Assembly (NCBI RefSeq): GCF_016862315.1
Contig: NZ_BOMS01000005.1
Span: 49,430 to 113,429 of the forward strand
Source of the DNA: Actinoplanes palleronii
Lineage (GTDB): Bacteria; Actinomycetota; Actinomycetes; Mycobacteriales; Micromonosporaceae
Length of the DNA stretch: 64,000 nt
Direction of reading: 5' to 3'
In this document: piece after piece, positions 23,676-32,313 of the stretch
Layout: the number at the start of each line of letters is the position of its first letter
How positions within the stretch are numbered: position 1 is the stretch's first letter
Program-made: the position numbers and the translations under genes
The notes under the pieces: generated by a model
The model's database searches: none
What the model was told of the DNA's origin: nothing
The model's input: only the letters and a program-made list of their open reading frames with translations

Positions 23676-25169
23676 ATGTCCGAGCGCTACGTGGTCGCGA
23701 TCGACCAGGGCACCACCTCGACGCGATGCATCGTGTTCGACCGGCGCGGGCAGTTGGTCTCCCTGGCCCAGCAGGAGCACAAACAGCACTTCCCGAAGCC
23801 CGGCTGGGTGGAGCACGACGCCATGGAGATCTGGCGCAACGTGGAACGCCTCGCGCCGCTGGCACTGCGCCGGGCCGGTGCCGGCATCGAGCAGGTGGCC
23901 GCGCTCGGCATCGCCAACCAGCGGGAGACCACGGTGATCTGGGACCGGAGGACCGGCGTCCCGATCGGCCGGGCGATCATCTGGCAGGACACCCGGACCG
24001 ACGCGCTGGTCCACGAGCTCGCCGAGCGGCCGGGCGCCAAGGAGCTCGAGGACCGGTCCGGGCTGCCGCTCGCGACGTACTTCTCCGGCCCGCGGCTGCG
24101 CTGGATGCTCGACCACACGCCGGGGCTGCAGGCGCGCGCGGAACGCGGCGAGGTGCTCTGCGGCACCATGGAGACCTGGCTGATCTGGAACCTGACCCGC
24201 GGCGCGCACGTCACCGACGTGACGAACGCGAGCCGGACCATGCTGCTCGACGTGCGCACCCTGGACTGGTCGCCCGACGCGCTCGACTTCTTCGGGATAC
24301 CCCGCGCGATGTTGCCGGAGGTCCGGGCGTCGATCGGCGCGTTCGGCACCGCGTGTGAGGCATTCCCGGGGGTACGGATCGGAGCCGCCCTGGGTGATCA
24401 ACAGGCGGCACTGTTCGGTCAGACCTGCTTCACCCCGGGTGAGGCGAAATGCACGTACGGCACCGGCAGTTTCCTGCTGCTCAACACCGGCACCGAGCTG
24501 GTCCAGCCGGCACACGGCCTGCTCAGCACGGTCGCCTACCAGGTGGCCGGCTCACCCGCCTGCTACGCCCTGGAGGGGTCGATCGCGATCACCGGCTCGC
24601 TGGTCCAGTGGTTCCGTGACCAGCTCGGGCTGATCTCCAGCGCCCCGGAGATCGAGACCCTGGCCCGGACCGTTACCGACAACGGCGGCTGTTACATCGT
24701 GCCGGCGTTCTCCGGGCTGTACGCACCGCACTGGCGTTCCGAGGCCCGGGGCGTGATCGTCGGGTTGACGTCGTACATCACCAAGGGGCACCTGGCCCGC
24801 GCGGTCCTGGAGGCGTCCGCCTGGCAGACCCGCGAGGTGGTCGACGCGATGAACGCCACCTCCGGCCTGACGCTCAAGAACCTCAAGGTGGACGGCGGGA
24901 TGACCTCGGACAACCTGCTCATGCAGATGATCGCCGACGTGCTGGACGTGCCGGTGGTCCGGCCCCTGGCGGTGGAGACGGTGTCGCTGGGCGCGGCCTA
25001 CGCGGCCGGGCTCGCCGTCGGATACTGGCCGGACCTGGACGGCCTGCGCCAGAACTGGCACATCGCCGGGCAGTGGCTGCCGGCGATGGACCCGTCCCTG
25101 CGCGACACGGAATATGCCAACTGGCGGCGGGCCGTGGAGCGCACCTTCGACTGGATCCAGCCAGGTTAA
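23676..25169 (+). CDS. Glycerol kinase 2
   Basis: 497 aa, second FGGY kinase beside the first. [17 protein letters not shown] at the N-terminus, WVEHDAMEIW, IIWQDTRTD, ALGDQQAALFGQ, YGTGSFLLLNTG and GGMTSDNLLMQMIADVLDVPV leave no doubt about the GlpK class. Catalytic Asp in ALGDQQAA is retained, so it should be active. It follows the IclR gene by 16 nt with GGGGGGA before the ATG, probably one transcript. Two paralogous glycerol kinases flanking one regulator suggest either a dosage or induction division of labour, or a related polyol substrate for this one. Confidence 0.93.
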   Translation: MSERYVVAIDQGTTSTRCIVFDRRGQLVSLAQQEHKQHFPKPGWVEHDAMEIWRNVERLAPLALRRAGAGIEQVAALGIANQRETTVIWDRRTGVPIGRAIIWQDTRTDALVHELAERPGAKELEDRSGLPLATYFSGPRLRWMLDHTPGLQARAERGEVLCGTMETWLIWNLTRGAHVTDVTNASRTMLLDVRTLDWSPDALDFFGIPRAMLPEVRASIGAFGTACEAFPGVRIGAALGDQQAALFGQTCFTPGEAKCTYGTGSFLLLNTGTELVQPAHGLLSTVAYQVAGSPACYALEGSIAITGSLVQWFRDQLGLISSAPEIETLARTVTDNGGCYIVPAFSGLYAPHWRSEARGVIVGLTSYITKGHLARAVLEASAWQTREVVDAMNATSGLTLKNLKVDGGMTSDNLLMQMIADVLDVPVVRPLAVETVSLGAAYAAGLAVGYWPDLDGLRQNWHIAGQWLPAMDPSLRDTEYANWRRAVERTFDWIQPG

Positions 25170-25384
25170 AAAGCCGGTGCGGCGGCCCGGAGTCCCAGGC
25201 AGTGGCCGCAACGCAGCAGCTGCTTGCGGGGCTTGACCGGAAAGAGCGGCACGAAGAACAGGGTGAATTTCGTGGTGCGCAGCAGCCGGGCCTGCGGCGC
25301 GTTCCACCCGCACATCTCGCAGGTCATGACCCGGTTGTCGACCAGCTCATCACGGGTGCGCAGACCGAACAGCAGGAAGAACAT
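25166..25384 (-). CDS. Zinc-ribbon family small protein
   Basis: 72 aa. Starts MFFLLFGLRTRDELVD; two Cys pairs, CEMCGW and CGHCLG, about 30 residues apart frame a zinc ribbon of the zinc_ribbon_15 type, with the hydrophobic stretch TTKFTLFFVPLFPVKPRKQ between them that is typical of this actinobacterial family. ATG 25384 is chosen by this similarity; upstream codons overlap the divergent gene's promoter. Its stop overlaps the stop of glycerol kinase 2 (convergent, TTAA). Function unknown. Confidence 0.75.
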   Translation of the reverse strand: MFFLLFGLRTRDELVDNRVMTCEMCGWNAPQARLLRTTKFTLFFVPLFPVKPRKQLLRCGHCLGLRAAAPAF

Positions 25385-25436
25385 GCCCCCAGCGTGACAC
25401 CCCCGCGCCAGGCGTACCGGCACTACCCTGACCGGC

Positions 25437-26156
25437 ATGCGCCTGCCGGAGGTCGAGGAGTTCGGGACGCGGCTGTCCGCCGCCGGCTGGGTCACCGATC
25501 TGCTGGTCGCCGGGTCTCTGGCGACCGGCGACTGGATCCGCGGCGTCAGCGACCTCGACCTGGTCGCGATCGTCGACGCGACGCCGGACCCGGCCCGGAT
25601 CCGCGAGGCGCACGCCGGCGTCGACCCGAGCCTGAACCTCGGCTGCGTCTACGTCACCGCCGACCAGCTGCCCGACCTCGGCGCCGAGCACCCGACCTGG
25701 ACGCACGGCCTGCTGGTGCGGCGCATCCTCTCCGGCGTCACCCGCGCCGAGCTGGTCCGGCACGGCTACCCGGTGTTCGGCCGGGAGCCGGCCGACCTGC
25801 TGCCCCCGATGACCGAAAACGACATCCGAGCGGCCGCCCGCGCCGAACTCACCGGCTACTGGGCCTGGGCCGCCCGCCGCCCCCGGCTCTTCCTCGACCC
25901 GGTCCTCGCCGACCTGGCACTGACGTCGATGGCCCGCGGCCGGCACGCGCTCGCACACGGCACCCTGCTCACCAAGTCCCGCGCCGTCGACCGGGCCGCC
26001 GCCCCGCCCTGGCTGATCGCCCAGCTCCGGTCCCGCCGCCAGGGCACACCGGCACCGTCACCACGCCTGCGCACCGCCTGGCTCGCCTGGCGCGACACGA
26101 CCCGCACCGTGCGCACCGCCCGCACCGCTCACGGTCCGCGGCCCGGCGCGGGCTGA
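25437..26156 (+). CDS. Nucleotidyltransferase-domain protein
   Basis: 239 aa. N-terminal NTP-transferase core (about 15-50): LLVAGSLATGDWIRGVSDLD contains the G-S-x10-D-x-D motif that binds the nucleotide and metal, as in aminoglycoside adenylyltransferases and kanamycin nucleotidyltransferase-like proteins. The rest is helical (ENDIRAAARAELTGYWAWAARRP), resembling the DUF4111-like C-terminal domain. The last 40 residues are Arg/Thr-rich and poorly ordered. It may adenylylate a small molecule; no resistance gene context supports a specific drug. Monocistronic. Confidence 0.75.
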   Translation: MRLPEVEEFGTRLSAAGWVTDLLVAGSLATGDWIRGVSDLDLVAIVDATPDPARIREAHAGVDPSLNLGCVYVTADQLPDLGAEHPTWTHGLLVRRILSGVTRAELVRHGYPVFGREPADLLPPMTENDIRAAARAELTGYWAWAARRPRLFLDPVLADLALTSMARGRHALAHGTLLTKSRAVDRAAAPPWLIAQLRSRRQGTPAPSPRLRTAWLAWRDTTRTVRTARTAHGPRPGAG

Positions 26157-26211
26157 TCCCGGGGTTCCGGTCACCCCCGATTAGGTACGCGGGAAAGCGC
26201 GCCTGATCCGG

Positions 26212-27000
26212 TCACACCTGGCCGGGAACCGCCGGCTGCGGCGTCGCGCCGTAGCTCGCCCAGGCGGCCTTGCCCAGCCAGGACGCCACCGCCAGCAGAC
26301 CGAAAAGGGTCATCGGACGGATCGCCACGGCGGCGAACGCCTCCCAGGGCAGCACCGGCAACACCGGCAGGACCAGCGCGCCGACGTCGTATCCCAGCGC
26401 CCACAGCACGAACAGGCTGTTCAGCGTCAGCATCCCGAACCCCGCCGCACCCCGGATCCCGAGCCCGATCCGCACCCGGAACGACAGCCACCAGCCCAGC
26501 ACCGCCCCGCCCGCGCCGAACAGCACCGCCAGGATCATCGCGAGCACCGGCTGGCCGCGCTCCACCCACACCCCGACCTGCTCACCGTGGCCGGCGGCGG
26601 TCACCCGCATCACCCAGTCCCCGCGCGCCGCCGTCACCTGGCCGCCACCGGCCTCGCCGACCTCCCAGCCGGCCGCCGTGAGCCGGTCCACGACCGGGTC
26701 GATGGTGGTCAGCGGAAGCTCGGCCGAGACGTATCCGGCGTTCCACTCCTCCGAGCCGCCGATCAGGGAGTAGTCCTCCTCGAACCCGTACAGCGGGCCG
26801 GAGAGATGCTCGGTCCGCTCCACCACCCCGAGCGGCCGGCTGGGCAGCACCACCTCGGCGATCGCCCGTACCTCGCTGTCGGTCGGCAGGTCACCGGCGG
26901 TCTGCCAGCCCAGCCACGAGCCCAGCATGATCGCCACGGCCGCCGTGTTGACGGCGATCCACGCGGCACGAGCGGTCGGCTGCCATCTTGCACGAGTCAC
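26212..27000 (-). CDS. Membrane protein of unknown function
   Basis: 262 aa. One N-terminal membrane segment (about 12-32), an external domain of about 110 residues (AIAEVVLPSRPLGVVERTEHLSG, TTIDPVVDRLTAAGWEVG, RGDWVMRVTAAG) with an alternating strand/helix pattern, then four closely spaced membrane segments (about 152-250). No Cys pairs, no catalytic motif. GTG start with GGAGGG 10 nt upstream. I do not recognise the family; similar proteins are common single-copy hypotheticals in Micromonosporaceae-type genomes as far as the pattern suggests. Confidence 0.7.
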   Translation of the reverse strand: MTRARWQPTARAAWIAVNTAAVAIMLGSWLGWQTAGDLPTDSEVRAIAEVVLPSRPLGVVERTEHLSGPLYGFEEDYSLIGGSEEWNAGYVSAELPLTTIDPVVDRLTAAGWEVGEAGGGQVTAARGDWVMRVTAAGHGEQVGVWVERGQPVLAMILAVLFGAGGAVLGWWLSFRVRIGLGIRGAAGFGMLTLNSLFVLWALGYDVGALVLPVLPVLPWEAFAAVAIRPMTLFGLLAVASWLGKAAWASYGATPQPAVPGQV

Positions 27001-27098
27001 AGCGCGGCACCCTCCCAGCCAAGGTCCACATTGTCAAAAGTCGTGTGCCGCCGGTCACCGGGTGGAATCGGCGGGCGGTGGGGTGGGTTCGCGCTGAT

Positions 27099-27764
27099 AT
27101 GACGACGATCGGACTCATCGGCAGTGGCAACATCGGCAGCACCGTGGCGCGGCTGGCCGTGGCCGCCGGGTATGACGTGGTGCTGAGCAACTCGCGCGGG
27201 CCGGAGACCCTGGCCGGCCTGGTCGCCGAGCTCGGGCCGAAGGCCAGCGCCGGCACCTCCGCCGAGGCGGCCGCGGCCGCCGACCTCGTGGTGGTCACCG
27301 TGCCGCTGAAGGCCGCACAGGACATCCCGGCCGAGCCCCTCGCGGGCAAGGTGCTGATCGACACGAACAACTACTACCCGGAGCGCGACGGCCGGATCGA
27401 CGCGCTGGAGGACGGCTCGACCACGACCGGCGAGCTGGTCCAGCGGCACTTCGCCGGGTCCCGGGTGGTCAAGGCGTTCAACAACATCTGGTTCGAGCAC
27501 CTGGCCGGGCTGTCCCGCCCGGCGGGCAGCGCGGACCGCTCCGCACTGCCGGTCGCCGGTGACGACGCCGCGGCGAAGCTGCTGGTCACCGAGTTCCTCG
27601 ACAGGATCGGGTACGACACCGTCGACGTCGGCCCGCTCGCCGAGAACTGGCGCACCCAGCGGGACACCCCGGTCTACGTGACCCCGTACGGCCCGTACGG
27701 CCAGGCCGGCACCGGGGCGGGCACGGAGGTCGTCCGCGAGCGGGTGGCCGAGGCGAAGCGCTGA
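27099..27764 (+). CDS. F420-dependent NADP reductase-like oxidoreductase
   Basis: 221 aa, Rossmann-fold protein of the F420_oxidored family. MTTIGLIGSGNIGSTVARLAV holds the dinucleotide motif GSGNIG; VVLSNSRGPE is the NADP 2'-phosphate recognition loop (N-S-R); VVVTVPLKA, GKVLIDTNNYYPERDG and VVKAFNNIW follow as in the family. ATG 27099 is chosen because the motif begins there. Members reduce NADP or related cofactors with F420H2 or use NAD(P)H on unknown substrates; F420 is widespread in actinobacteria. The neighbours give no pathway. Confidence 0.85.
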   Translation: MTTIGLIGSGNIGSTVARLAVAAGYDVVLSNSRGPETLAGLVAELGPKASAGTSAEAAAAADLVVVTVPLKAAQDIPAEPLAGKVLIDTNNYYPERDGRIDALEDGSTTTGELVQRHFAGSRVVKAFNNIWFEHLAGLSRPAGSADRSALPVAGDDAAAKLLVTEFLDRIGYDTVDVGPLAENWRTQRDTPVYVTPYGPYGQAGTGAGTEVVRERVAEAKR

Positions 27765-27887
27765 CCCACCGCGGGCGCCGATAATCACCGGAGATCGGGG
27801 AAGTCGACCCTATTCGGGGAATTCCTGGAGCCGGAAGAGCGTGCGAAACTGTCCGCCGGATCGCCGCTCTTCCGCCGAAGGACAGAA

Positions 27888-28361
27888 ATGCGAAAGCGTT
27901 TCATCGTCACCGCCGTCGCCGTTCTTCCGCTCGCCGGAATCGGCACGGCCTATGCGATGACCGACAGCCACGGATCACCCACGCCACCGGCGGCCGGGGT
28001 GGTGGTGACGTCGGCGCCGCCGTCCACGGCCGTTCCGGTCCGCCCGGGCCCGGACCCGAGCCGGTCCGCGCCGGCGACCGCCACGACGGTCGCGCCCCGC
28101 CGGTCGGCCACCACGCGACCGGCGCCGAAGCCGTCGGCCAGCGCGCCGGTGACCGGGCACCCGCCGTACCGGCCGCCGATCACCGGGCAGCCGTTGCGGC
28201 CGACCGGGCCGGTCTCGCCGCCGCCACCGCTGGTCACCGTCCCGCCCGATGACGACGACGAGCAGGAGCAGGACCAGGGCGAACCCGGACAGCAAGCGGC
28301 CCGCGACCGGCACTCCGATCGCGGGCCTGATGATCAAAAACGGGCGCGCGTCAGAAGTTGA
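27888..28361 (+). CDS. Secreted Pro/Thr-rich small protein
   Basis: 157 aa. MRKRFIVTAVAVLPLAGIGTAYA is a clear signal peptide, preceded by GAAGGA. The mature part is Pro/Thr/Ser/Ala-rich and disordered (SAPPSTAVPVRPGPD, repeated PPYRPPITGQP), followed by an acidic run DDDDEQEQDQ and a basic tail. The tail reads through a 9-bp perfect stem (28298-28306 / 28319-28327) and overlaps the convergent gene's stop by 11 nt, so the true C-terminus may be earlier. Probably a cell-surface or secreted linker-like protein; no domain recognised. Confidence 0.5.
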   Translation: MRKRFIVTAVAVLPLAGIGTAYAMTDSHGSPTPPAAGVVVTSAPPSTAVPVRPGPDPSRSAPATATTVAPRRSATTRPAPKPSASAPVTGHPPYRPPITGQPLRPTGPVSPPPPLVTVPPDDDDEQEQDQGEPGQQAARDRHSDRGPDDQKRARVRS

Positions 28362-28881
28362 CCGCGACGCCGGCCGCCTTGCACGCGGCGGTGAAGTCGG
28401 TGCCGGCCTTCTCGAAGCCCGGCTCGGCGGCGGCGGTGATCGGGTCGGCGGCCGCCGCTGCCTTGGCGGCCTCGTCGGCGACGGCCTTCGCGGACACGGC
28501 GACCTTGCTGGTGACCACGCTGCCGAGCGCGGTCGTCACCTGCTTGTTGAAGTCGGCCAGGATCGCCTTGGCGTCGGCCGGCGCGATGGTGCCGGAGTTC
28601 GCCGACATCAGGGTGACGATGGCCTTCTTCATCGCCTCACCGGCCGTGTTGGTGGCGGTGCACAGCTCCTTGTCAGCGACGCCGGCGGCCTGGTTGCCGC
28701 CCGCGTCGGGGTTGCTCTCCGGGTCGAGCACCGGCGCGGAGGACGGCGCCGCCGACGGGGCGATCGCGGCGGCACTGGTGGGGGTGGCGGCGCCGGCCTC
28801 GGTCTTGTCATCGTCGGAACAGGCCGCGAGGCTGAGCATGGCGGCGGTGAACAGGACAGCGGAAGTAATCCGGGTACGCAT
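28351..28881 (-). CDS. Putative lipoprotein, Ala-rich
   Basis: 176 aa. Signal MRTRITSAVLFTAAMLSLAAC with lipobox SLAAC at residues 17-21, then an acidic and Ser/Pro-rich spacer to about residue 60. The C-terminal half (70-176) is helical and Ala/Lys-rich (AGEAMKKAIVTLMSANSG, AVADEAAKAAAAADPITAA) with a Cys pair (LCTATN, ACKAAG) likely forming a disulfide. ATG 28881 is chosen as the first residue of the signal peptide; an upstream ATG would add 13 unrelated residues. Small surface lipoprotein of unknown role. Confidence 0.75.
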   Translation of the reverse strand: MRTRITSAVLFTAAMLSLAACSDDDKTEAGAATPTSAAAIAPSAAPSSAPVLDPESNPDAGGNQAAGVADKELCTATNTAGEAMKKAIVTLMSANSGTIAPADAKAILADFNKQVTTALGSVVTSKVAVSAKAVADEAAKAAAAADPITAAAEPGFEKAGTDFTAACKAAGVAVNF

Positions 28882-29006
28882 CACCGCGCGTACGCTAATC
28901 GATGCCAAATGTAAGATCAAATCCGTTTCCGTCCCACCGCAGCTCGCTGACCTGGGAAAATGCGCTCACTCTTGCTGTGAAGTTCCTGTGACAGGGCACC
29001 GCACGG

Positions 29007-31772
29007 TCAGCGGAACTCGTCGTTCGTGACGTATCGACCGGTCGGTGGGGTCACGGTGCTCCGGTTCGCGCCGGACTCCCAGGTCACCGACCCGTCCGGG
29101 TTCTTGATCAGGTACTTGAACTCGACAGCGGTGTTCGGCGGCAGGCTGACGTTCCCGGACCAGATCGGATAGCCGCCCGCCGAGAGCGGCACCGCTTTCG
29201 CCGGATCCCACCCGCCCAGAATCGCGAGATTGCCGGCCACAAAGACATTCTGTCCCCACACCGTTTCCCGCCGGACATTGAATGTTCCCGCGATCCGATC
29301 GGCCGCACCCGGATGGAAGGTGACCCCAAAACCTTCGATCAAAGACGTTTTTCCGTACGAATAAGCCAGTCCGATCGTCCCGTCCCCGTTCTCGACCCCG
29401 ATCGTGGCGCTGTTCCCACCGGCGCGCGCCCCGGCGAGATCCTTGTACCGGCACGTCACCCGCCCGTCCGCGTGCAGGATCGCGCTGATCGACAACCGCT
29501 GGCCCTCGTCGCCGAAGAAGCGTACGTTGCGCCACTCCACCACGAAGGTGTCCGCGTCCGCGGCGGTGTAGACGCCCGCCGCGGCGTCCACGTAGAGGTC
29601 GTCCCAGAACGGGTAGAGCGCGTCGTTCGGCACGGCCGTGTCCGGCAGGTCGGTGTTGCCGTACGCGTAGGTCGCCTGACCGAACCCGATCACTCCGTTG
29701 GTACTCACCCACGCGTGGTCGTGACCGGTCCCGTACAGCGGCATCGCGAACGGCAGCGCCACCTCGGCCGCTCCGTCGTCACCACTCAGGTCGAGCCGCG
29801 TGACGCCGGCCCGGTACGGCTCCTCGGCGGGCGTGCAGTCGTACCCAAAAGCGTCCTTGACCTGGCTCAACGCGACGTCGGCCGTGACGTTCCCGCGGAC
29901 CGTGACGGATCGGCTCGTGGCGGCGGCGCAGCCGCCCAGCGGGACCACCGTGAGCTGGTAGTCGCCGTGCGGCGCGGCCAGCCGGTAGACGCCGTCGGCA
30001 CCGGTGGTGACCGAAACCGGCGTGCCCGCGAGCGTGACCGTGGCACCCGCCGCCGGATCACCGCCGACGCTGACCACGCCGCTGACGATGCCGGACGCGC
30101 TCGCGCTCAGCGACACGTCGACCCGCGCCGAACCGTTGTCGGAAACGGACACGTCGGCTTCGTAGGTGTCGTACCCGAAAGCCGTGACCCGCACGTGGTA
30201 GCCACCCGCAGGCAGCCGGCCGAACCGGTAGGTGCCGTCCGCCGCACTTGTCGCGCTCCGCGACGCCGGGCCGGTGACGGTGACCGTCGCGCCCCCGATC
30301 GCGCTGCCCGCGCCGGTGATCGTCCCGCTGAGCGAGCCGGCCGGACTCGTCGCCAGGCTGACCGCGGCGTAGGCGTCCAGCCGCCCCTGCCCGAACACGT
30401 TGTTGTCGGTCTCGGTGCCGCCGCACGACGTGTCCCCGGCATCAATGGCGGTCACGTCCAGGATCTCCCGGGTGGCGGCCACATCCCGGCGCAGCGCCGG
30501 CGCGGCCGCCCAGATCAGCGCGACGGTCGCCGCGGTGTGCGGCGAGGCCATCGACGTCCCGCTGTACGAGGCGTAGCCGCCACCGGGCACGCTGGAGCGG
30601 ACGTCGACGCCGGGCGCGGCGAGGTCCGGCTTGATCGCGCCGTCCTGACCGGTGCCGCGGCTGGAGAACCCGGCGATCGCGCCGTTCACGTCGAACGCCC
30701 CGGACGCATAGACGTCGGTGTAGGACCCCGGCGTGCTGGCGGTGGCACAGCCCGGCCCGGAGTTGCCGTTGGAGAACGCCGGAAAGATGCCGGCCGCCAC
30801 CCAGGCGCGGACCACGTCGGCGTACCACGGGTCGAAGCCGGACGCGCCGCCCCACGAGTTGTTCACGATGTCCGGCGCCAGGTCGGGCCGCGGGTTGGCG
30901 CCGTTGCGGTCGGTCGGCGCCACGATCCACTGCCCGGCGGCTAGCAACGCGGACGCGGAGCAGGACATGGTCTCGCAGCCCTTCGCGGCGATCCAGGTCG
31001 CGCCCGGGGCGACACCGATGCCGTCCGCGCCGACCATGGTGCCCATGGTGTGCGTGCCGTGGCCGGCGTTGTCACACGGGTTGCCGTCCGGGCAGGTGTG
31101 CGCGGGGTCGTACCAGTTGTAGTCGTGCTGGTAGGTGCCGTCGGCCTGGCGTCCGCGGTAGGCGGCGGCGAGGGCTGGGTGGTCGTACTGGACGCCGGTG
31201 TCCACGTTGGCGACCACGATGCCCCGCCCGGTGTCGTTCTTCTCCGACCAGACCCGGGGCGCGTTGATCCGGTCGATGTTCCACTCGTTGCCCTGCACGA
31301 CGGCCTGCGCGCCACCGGCGACCAGGGCGGGCATGGTGACCGGGGTGTCCGGCACGATCTCCTTGACCTCGGCCCGGGCGGCGATCTCGCGCAGCAGGCC
31401 GGCATCCCCGGTGACCTTGACGGTGTCGGCGATCCAGAACGTCTCGAAGGTCGCTTTACGCTTCGTGAGCAGGGTGCGCAGGCCGGCCTGGTGCGCGGCA
31501 GCCTCGGCGCGGGCGGTCCGCAGGACGGCGGTGGCACGGGCAGCCTTGGTGGTGGCCGTGCGGGCGGCACTCAGATCGATCCTGTCCCGGAGCAGCACCC
31601 AGAACGTGCTGTCCCCGCCGTCCGCGACCGCGGCCCGGACGGCCGGATCCACAGTGGCGGGCGCGGTCGGCGCGGCTGCGGCGGGCGGTGCGGTGAGTGT
31701 CAGGCCGGCCAGGGTGATGGCCGTGCCGAGGGCGGCAGCGTGCCGCCATCGGTGGTGGCTGTGTCGTGTCAT
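29007..31772 (-). CDS. Secreted subtilisin-like protease with CBM20
   Basis: 921 aa. Signal peptide; pro-region (about 50-150) of the inhibitor I9 type; S8 catalytic domain with Asp 191 (VANVDTGVQYDHP), His 238 (GHGTHTMG) and Ser 407 (GTSMASPHTAA). Two carboxypeptidase-regulatory-like beta domains follow (about 485-560 and 565-640: GTITGAGSAIGGATVTVTG, GVVSVGGDPAAGATVTLAG), then a beta-rich domain (about 655-820) and a C-terminal starch-binding CBM20 (about 825-921, LGGWDPAKAVPLS, DGSVTWESGANR). A protease carrying a starch-binding module is unusual. ATG 31772 is chosen: GGGGGAGA lies 7 nt upstream. Shares its upstream operator with the amylase at 14710. Confidence 0.93.
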   Translation of the reverse strand: MTRHSHHRWRHAAALGTAITLAGLTLTAPPAAAAPTAPATVDPAVRAAVADGGDSTFWVLLRDRIDLSAARTATTKAARATAVLRTARAEAAAHQAGLRTLLTKRKATFETFWIADTVKVTGDAGLLREIAARAEVKEIVPDTPVTMPALVAGGAQAVVQGNEWNIDRINAPRVWSEKNDTGRGIVVANVDTGVQYDHPALAAAYRGRQADGTYQHDYNWYDPAHTCPDGNPCDNAGHGTHTMGTMVGADGIGVAPGATWIAAKGCETMSCSASALLAAGQWIVAPTDRNGANPRPDLAPDIVNNSWGGASGFDPWYADVVRAWVAAGIFPAFSNGNSGPGCATASTPGSYTDVYASGAFDVNGAIAGFSSRGTGQDGAIKPDLAAPGVDVRSSVPGGGYASYSGTSMASPHTAATVALIWAAAPALRRDVAATREILDVTAIDAGDTSCGGTETDNNVFGQGRLDAYAAVSLATSPAGSLSGTITGAGSAIGGATVTVTGPASRSATSAADGTYRFGRLPAGGYHVRVTAFGYDTYEADVSVSDNGSARVDVSLSASASGIVSGVVSVGGDPAAGATVTLAGTPVSVTTGADGVYRLAAPHGDYQLTVVPLGGCAAATSRSVTVRGNVTADVALSQVKDAFGYDCTPAEEPYRAGVTRLDLSGDDGAAEVALPFAMPLYGTGHDHAWVSTNGVIGFGQATYAYGNTDLPDTAVPNDALYPFWDDLYVDAAAGVYTAADADTFVVEWRNVRFFGDEGQRLSISAILHADGRVTCRYKDLAGARAGGNSATIGVENGDGTIGLAYSYGKTSLIEGFGVTFHPGAADRIAGTFNVRRETVWGQNVFVAGNLAILGGWDPAKAVPLSAGGYPIWSGNVSLPPNTAVEFKYLIKNPDGSVTWESGANRSTVTPPTGRYVTNDEFR

Positions 31773-31838
31773 CGCGTCTCCCCCAGAAAGAGCTCGGACA
31801 GGCATTGCGGGGGAACGCTATTGAGGCAGCCCTATGCA

Positions 31839-31870
31839 TGCAAGTTCTTGCAGCTCTTGCAGATTGTTTC
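31839..31870 (-). promoter_or_regulatory. TGCAAG/CTTGCA operator of CBM20 protease
   Basis: 31839-31852 is the dyad TGCAAG-TT-CTTGCA; a second CTTGCAG follows directly (31856-31862), giving the direct repeat CTTGCAG-CT-CTTGCAG on the plus strand. In gene orientation the block reads TGAAACAA, then TGCAAGAACTTGCATG, 15/16 identical to the amylase operator. It lies 67 nt upstream of the protease ATG. Probable binding site of a LacI-family starch/maltose regulator (family knowledge from Streptomyces amylase promoters). Confidence 0.65.
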
Positions 31871-32313
31871 ACACGCGTGACGAATAGCCGTCGATCCGCT
31901 GACGTCCCGGTAAATCCGCAGTCCAGATGCGGGTCTCTATCACCCGCAGCACAGATGGAGCAAATTGTCGGCGCCCATTCATGTGATGGAAAGAACGTCA
32001 CTTGTTGCCAATGTTTCACATTCTTTCATCGTTTCGTCACGACCCCCGAAAGAGCCTCGTGATCGTCAACAGACGAGCACGAGCCCGGCCGAGGGCCGAG
32101 CAGCCGGGTTGCGGGACGAGCGGCCAGGCGGCCGGGTTGCGGGACGAGCGGCCAGACGGCCGGGTTGCGGGTTGCGAGTGGTCGGGGTTGGTCGCCAGGC
32201 GGCGCAGGCGGCGGTCGCGGATCATCACGCCGGCCCCGGCCCGCACTGGGAACGGTCACCCCAAGCACCAGGCGGCCCGCCGGTTGCGGCGCGCAGCGCG
32301 GCCCAGGCTCGCC
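31871..32313. repeat. Gene-free region with 28-bp tandem repeat
   Basis: Between the protease promoter and the repeat cluster at 32314. The first 170 nt are less GC-rich and contain GTGA (31983) and TCAC (31998) as a spaced dyad; the upstream promoter parts of the protease may lie here. At 32103-32178 a 28-bp unit (begins GCCGGGTTGCGGGACGAG) is present 2.7 times: 32103-32130 and 32131-32158 differ at one base, the third is truncated. The rest is GC-rich non-coding sequence. Confidence 0.6.

Noticed and set aside
27777..27784. GCCGATAA, the -10 word of flagellar sigma promoters in Actinoplanes-type bacteria
   Set aside because: No CTC-type -35 box at 15-17 nt upstream; a single 8-mer match is not enough.
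27975..28337. Minus-strand frame with a hydrophobic stretch (FALVLLLLVVVIG)
   Set aside because: The hydrophobic run is the complement of the Asp/Glu/Gln run of the plus-strand protein; the rest is Arg/Gly low complexity.
31983..32001. GTGA-N11-TCAC dyad upstream of the protease as a further EPS-type box
   Set aside because: Spacing differs from the EPS boxes (N11 instead of N7) and no GTGACA word follows.
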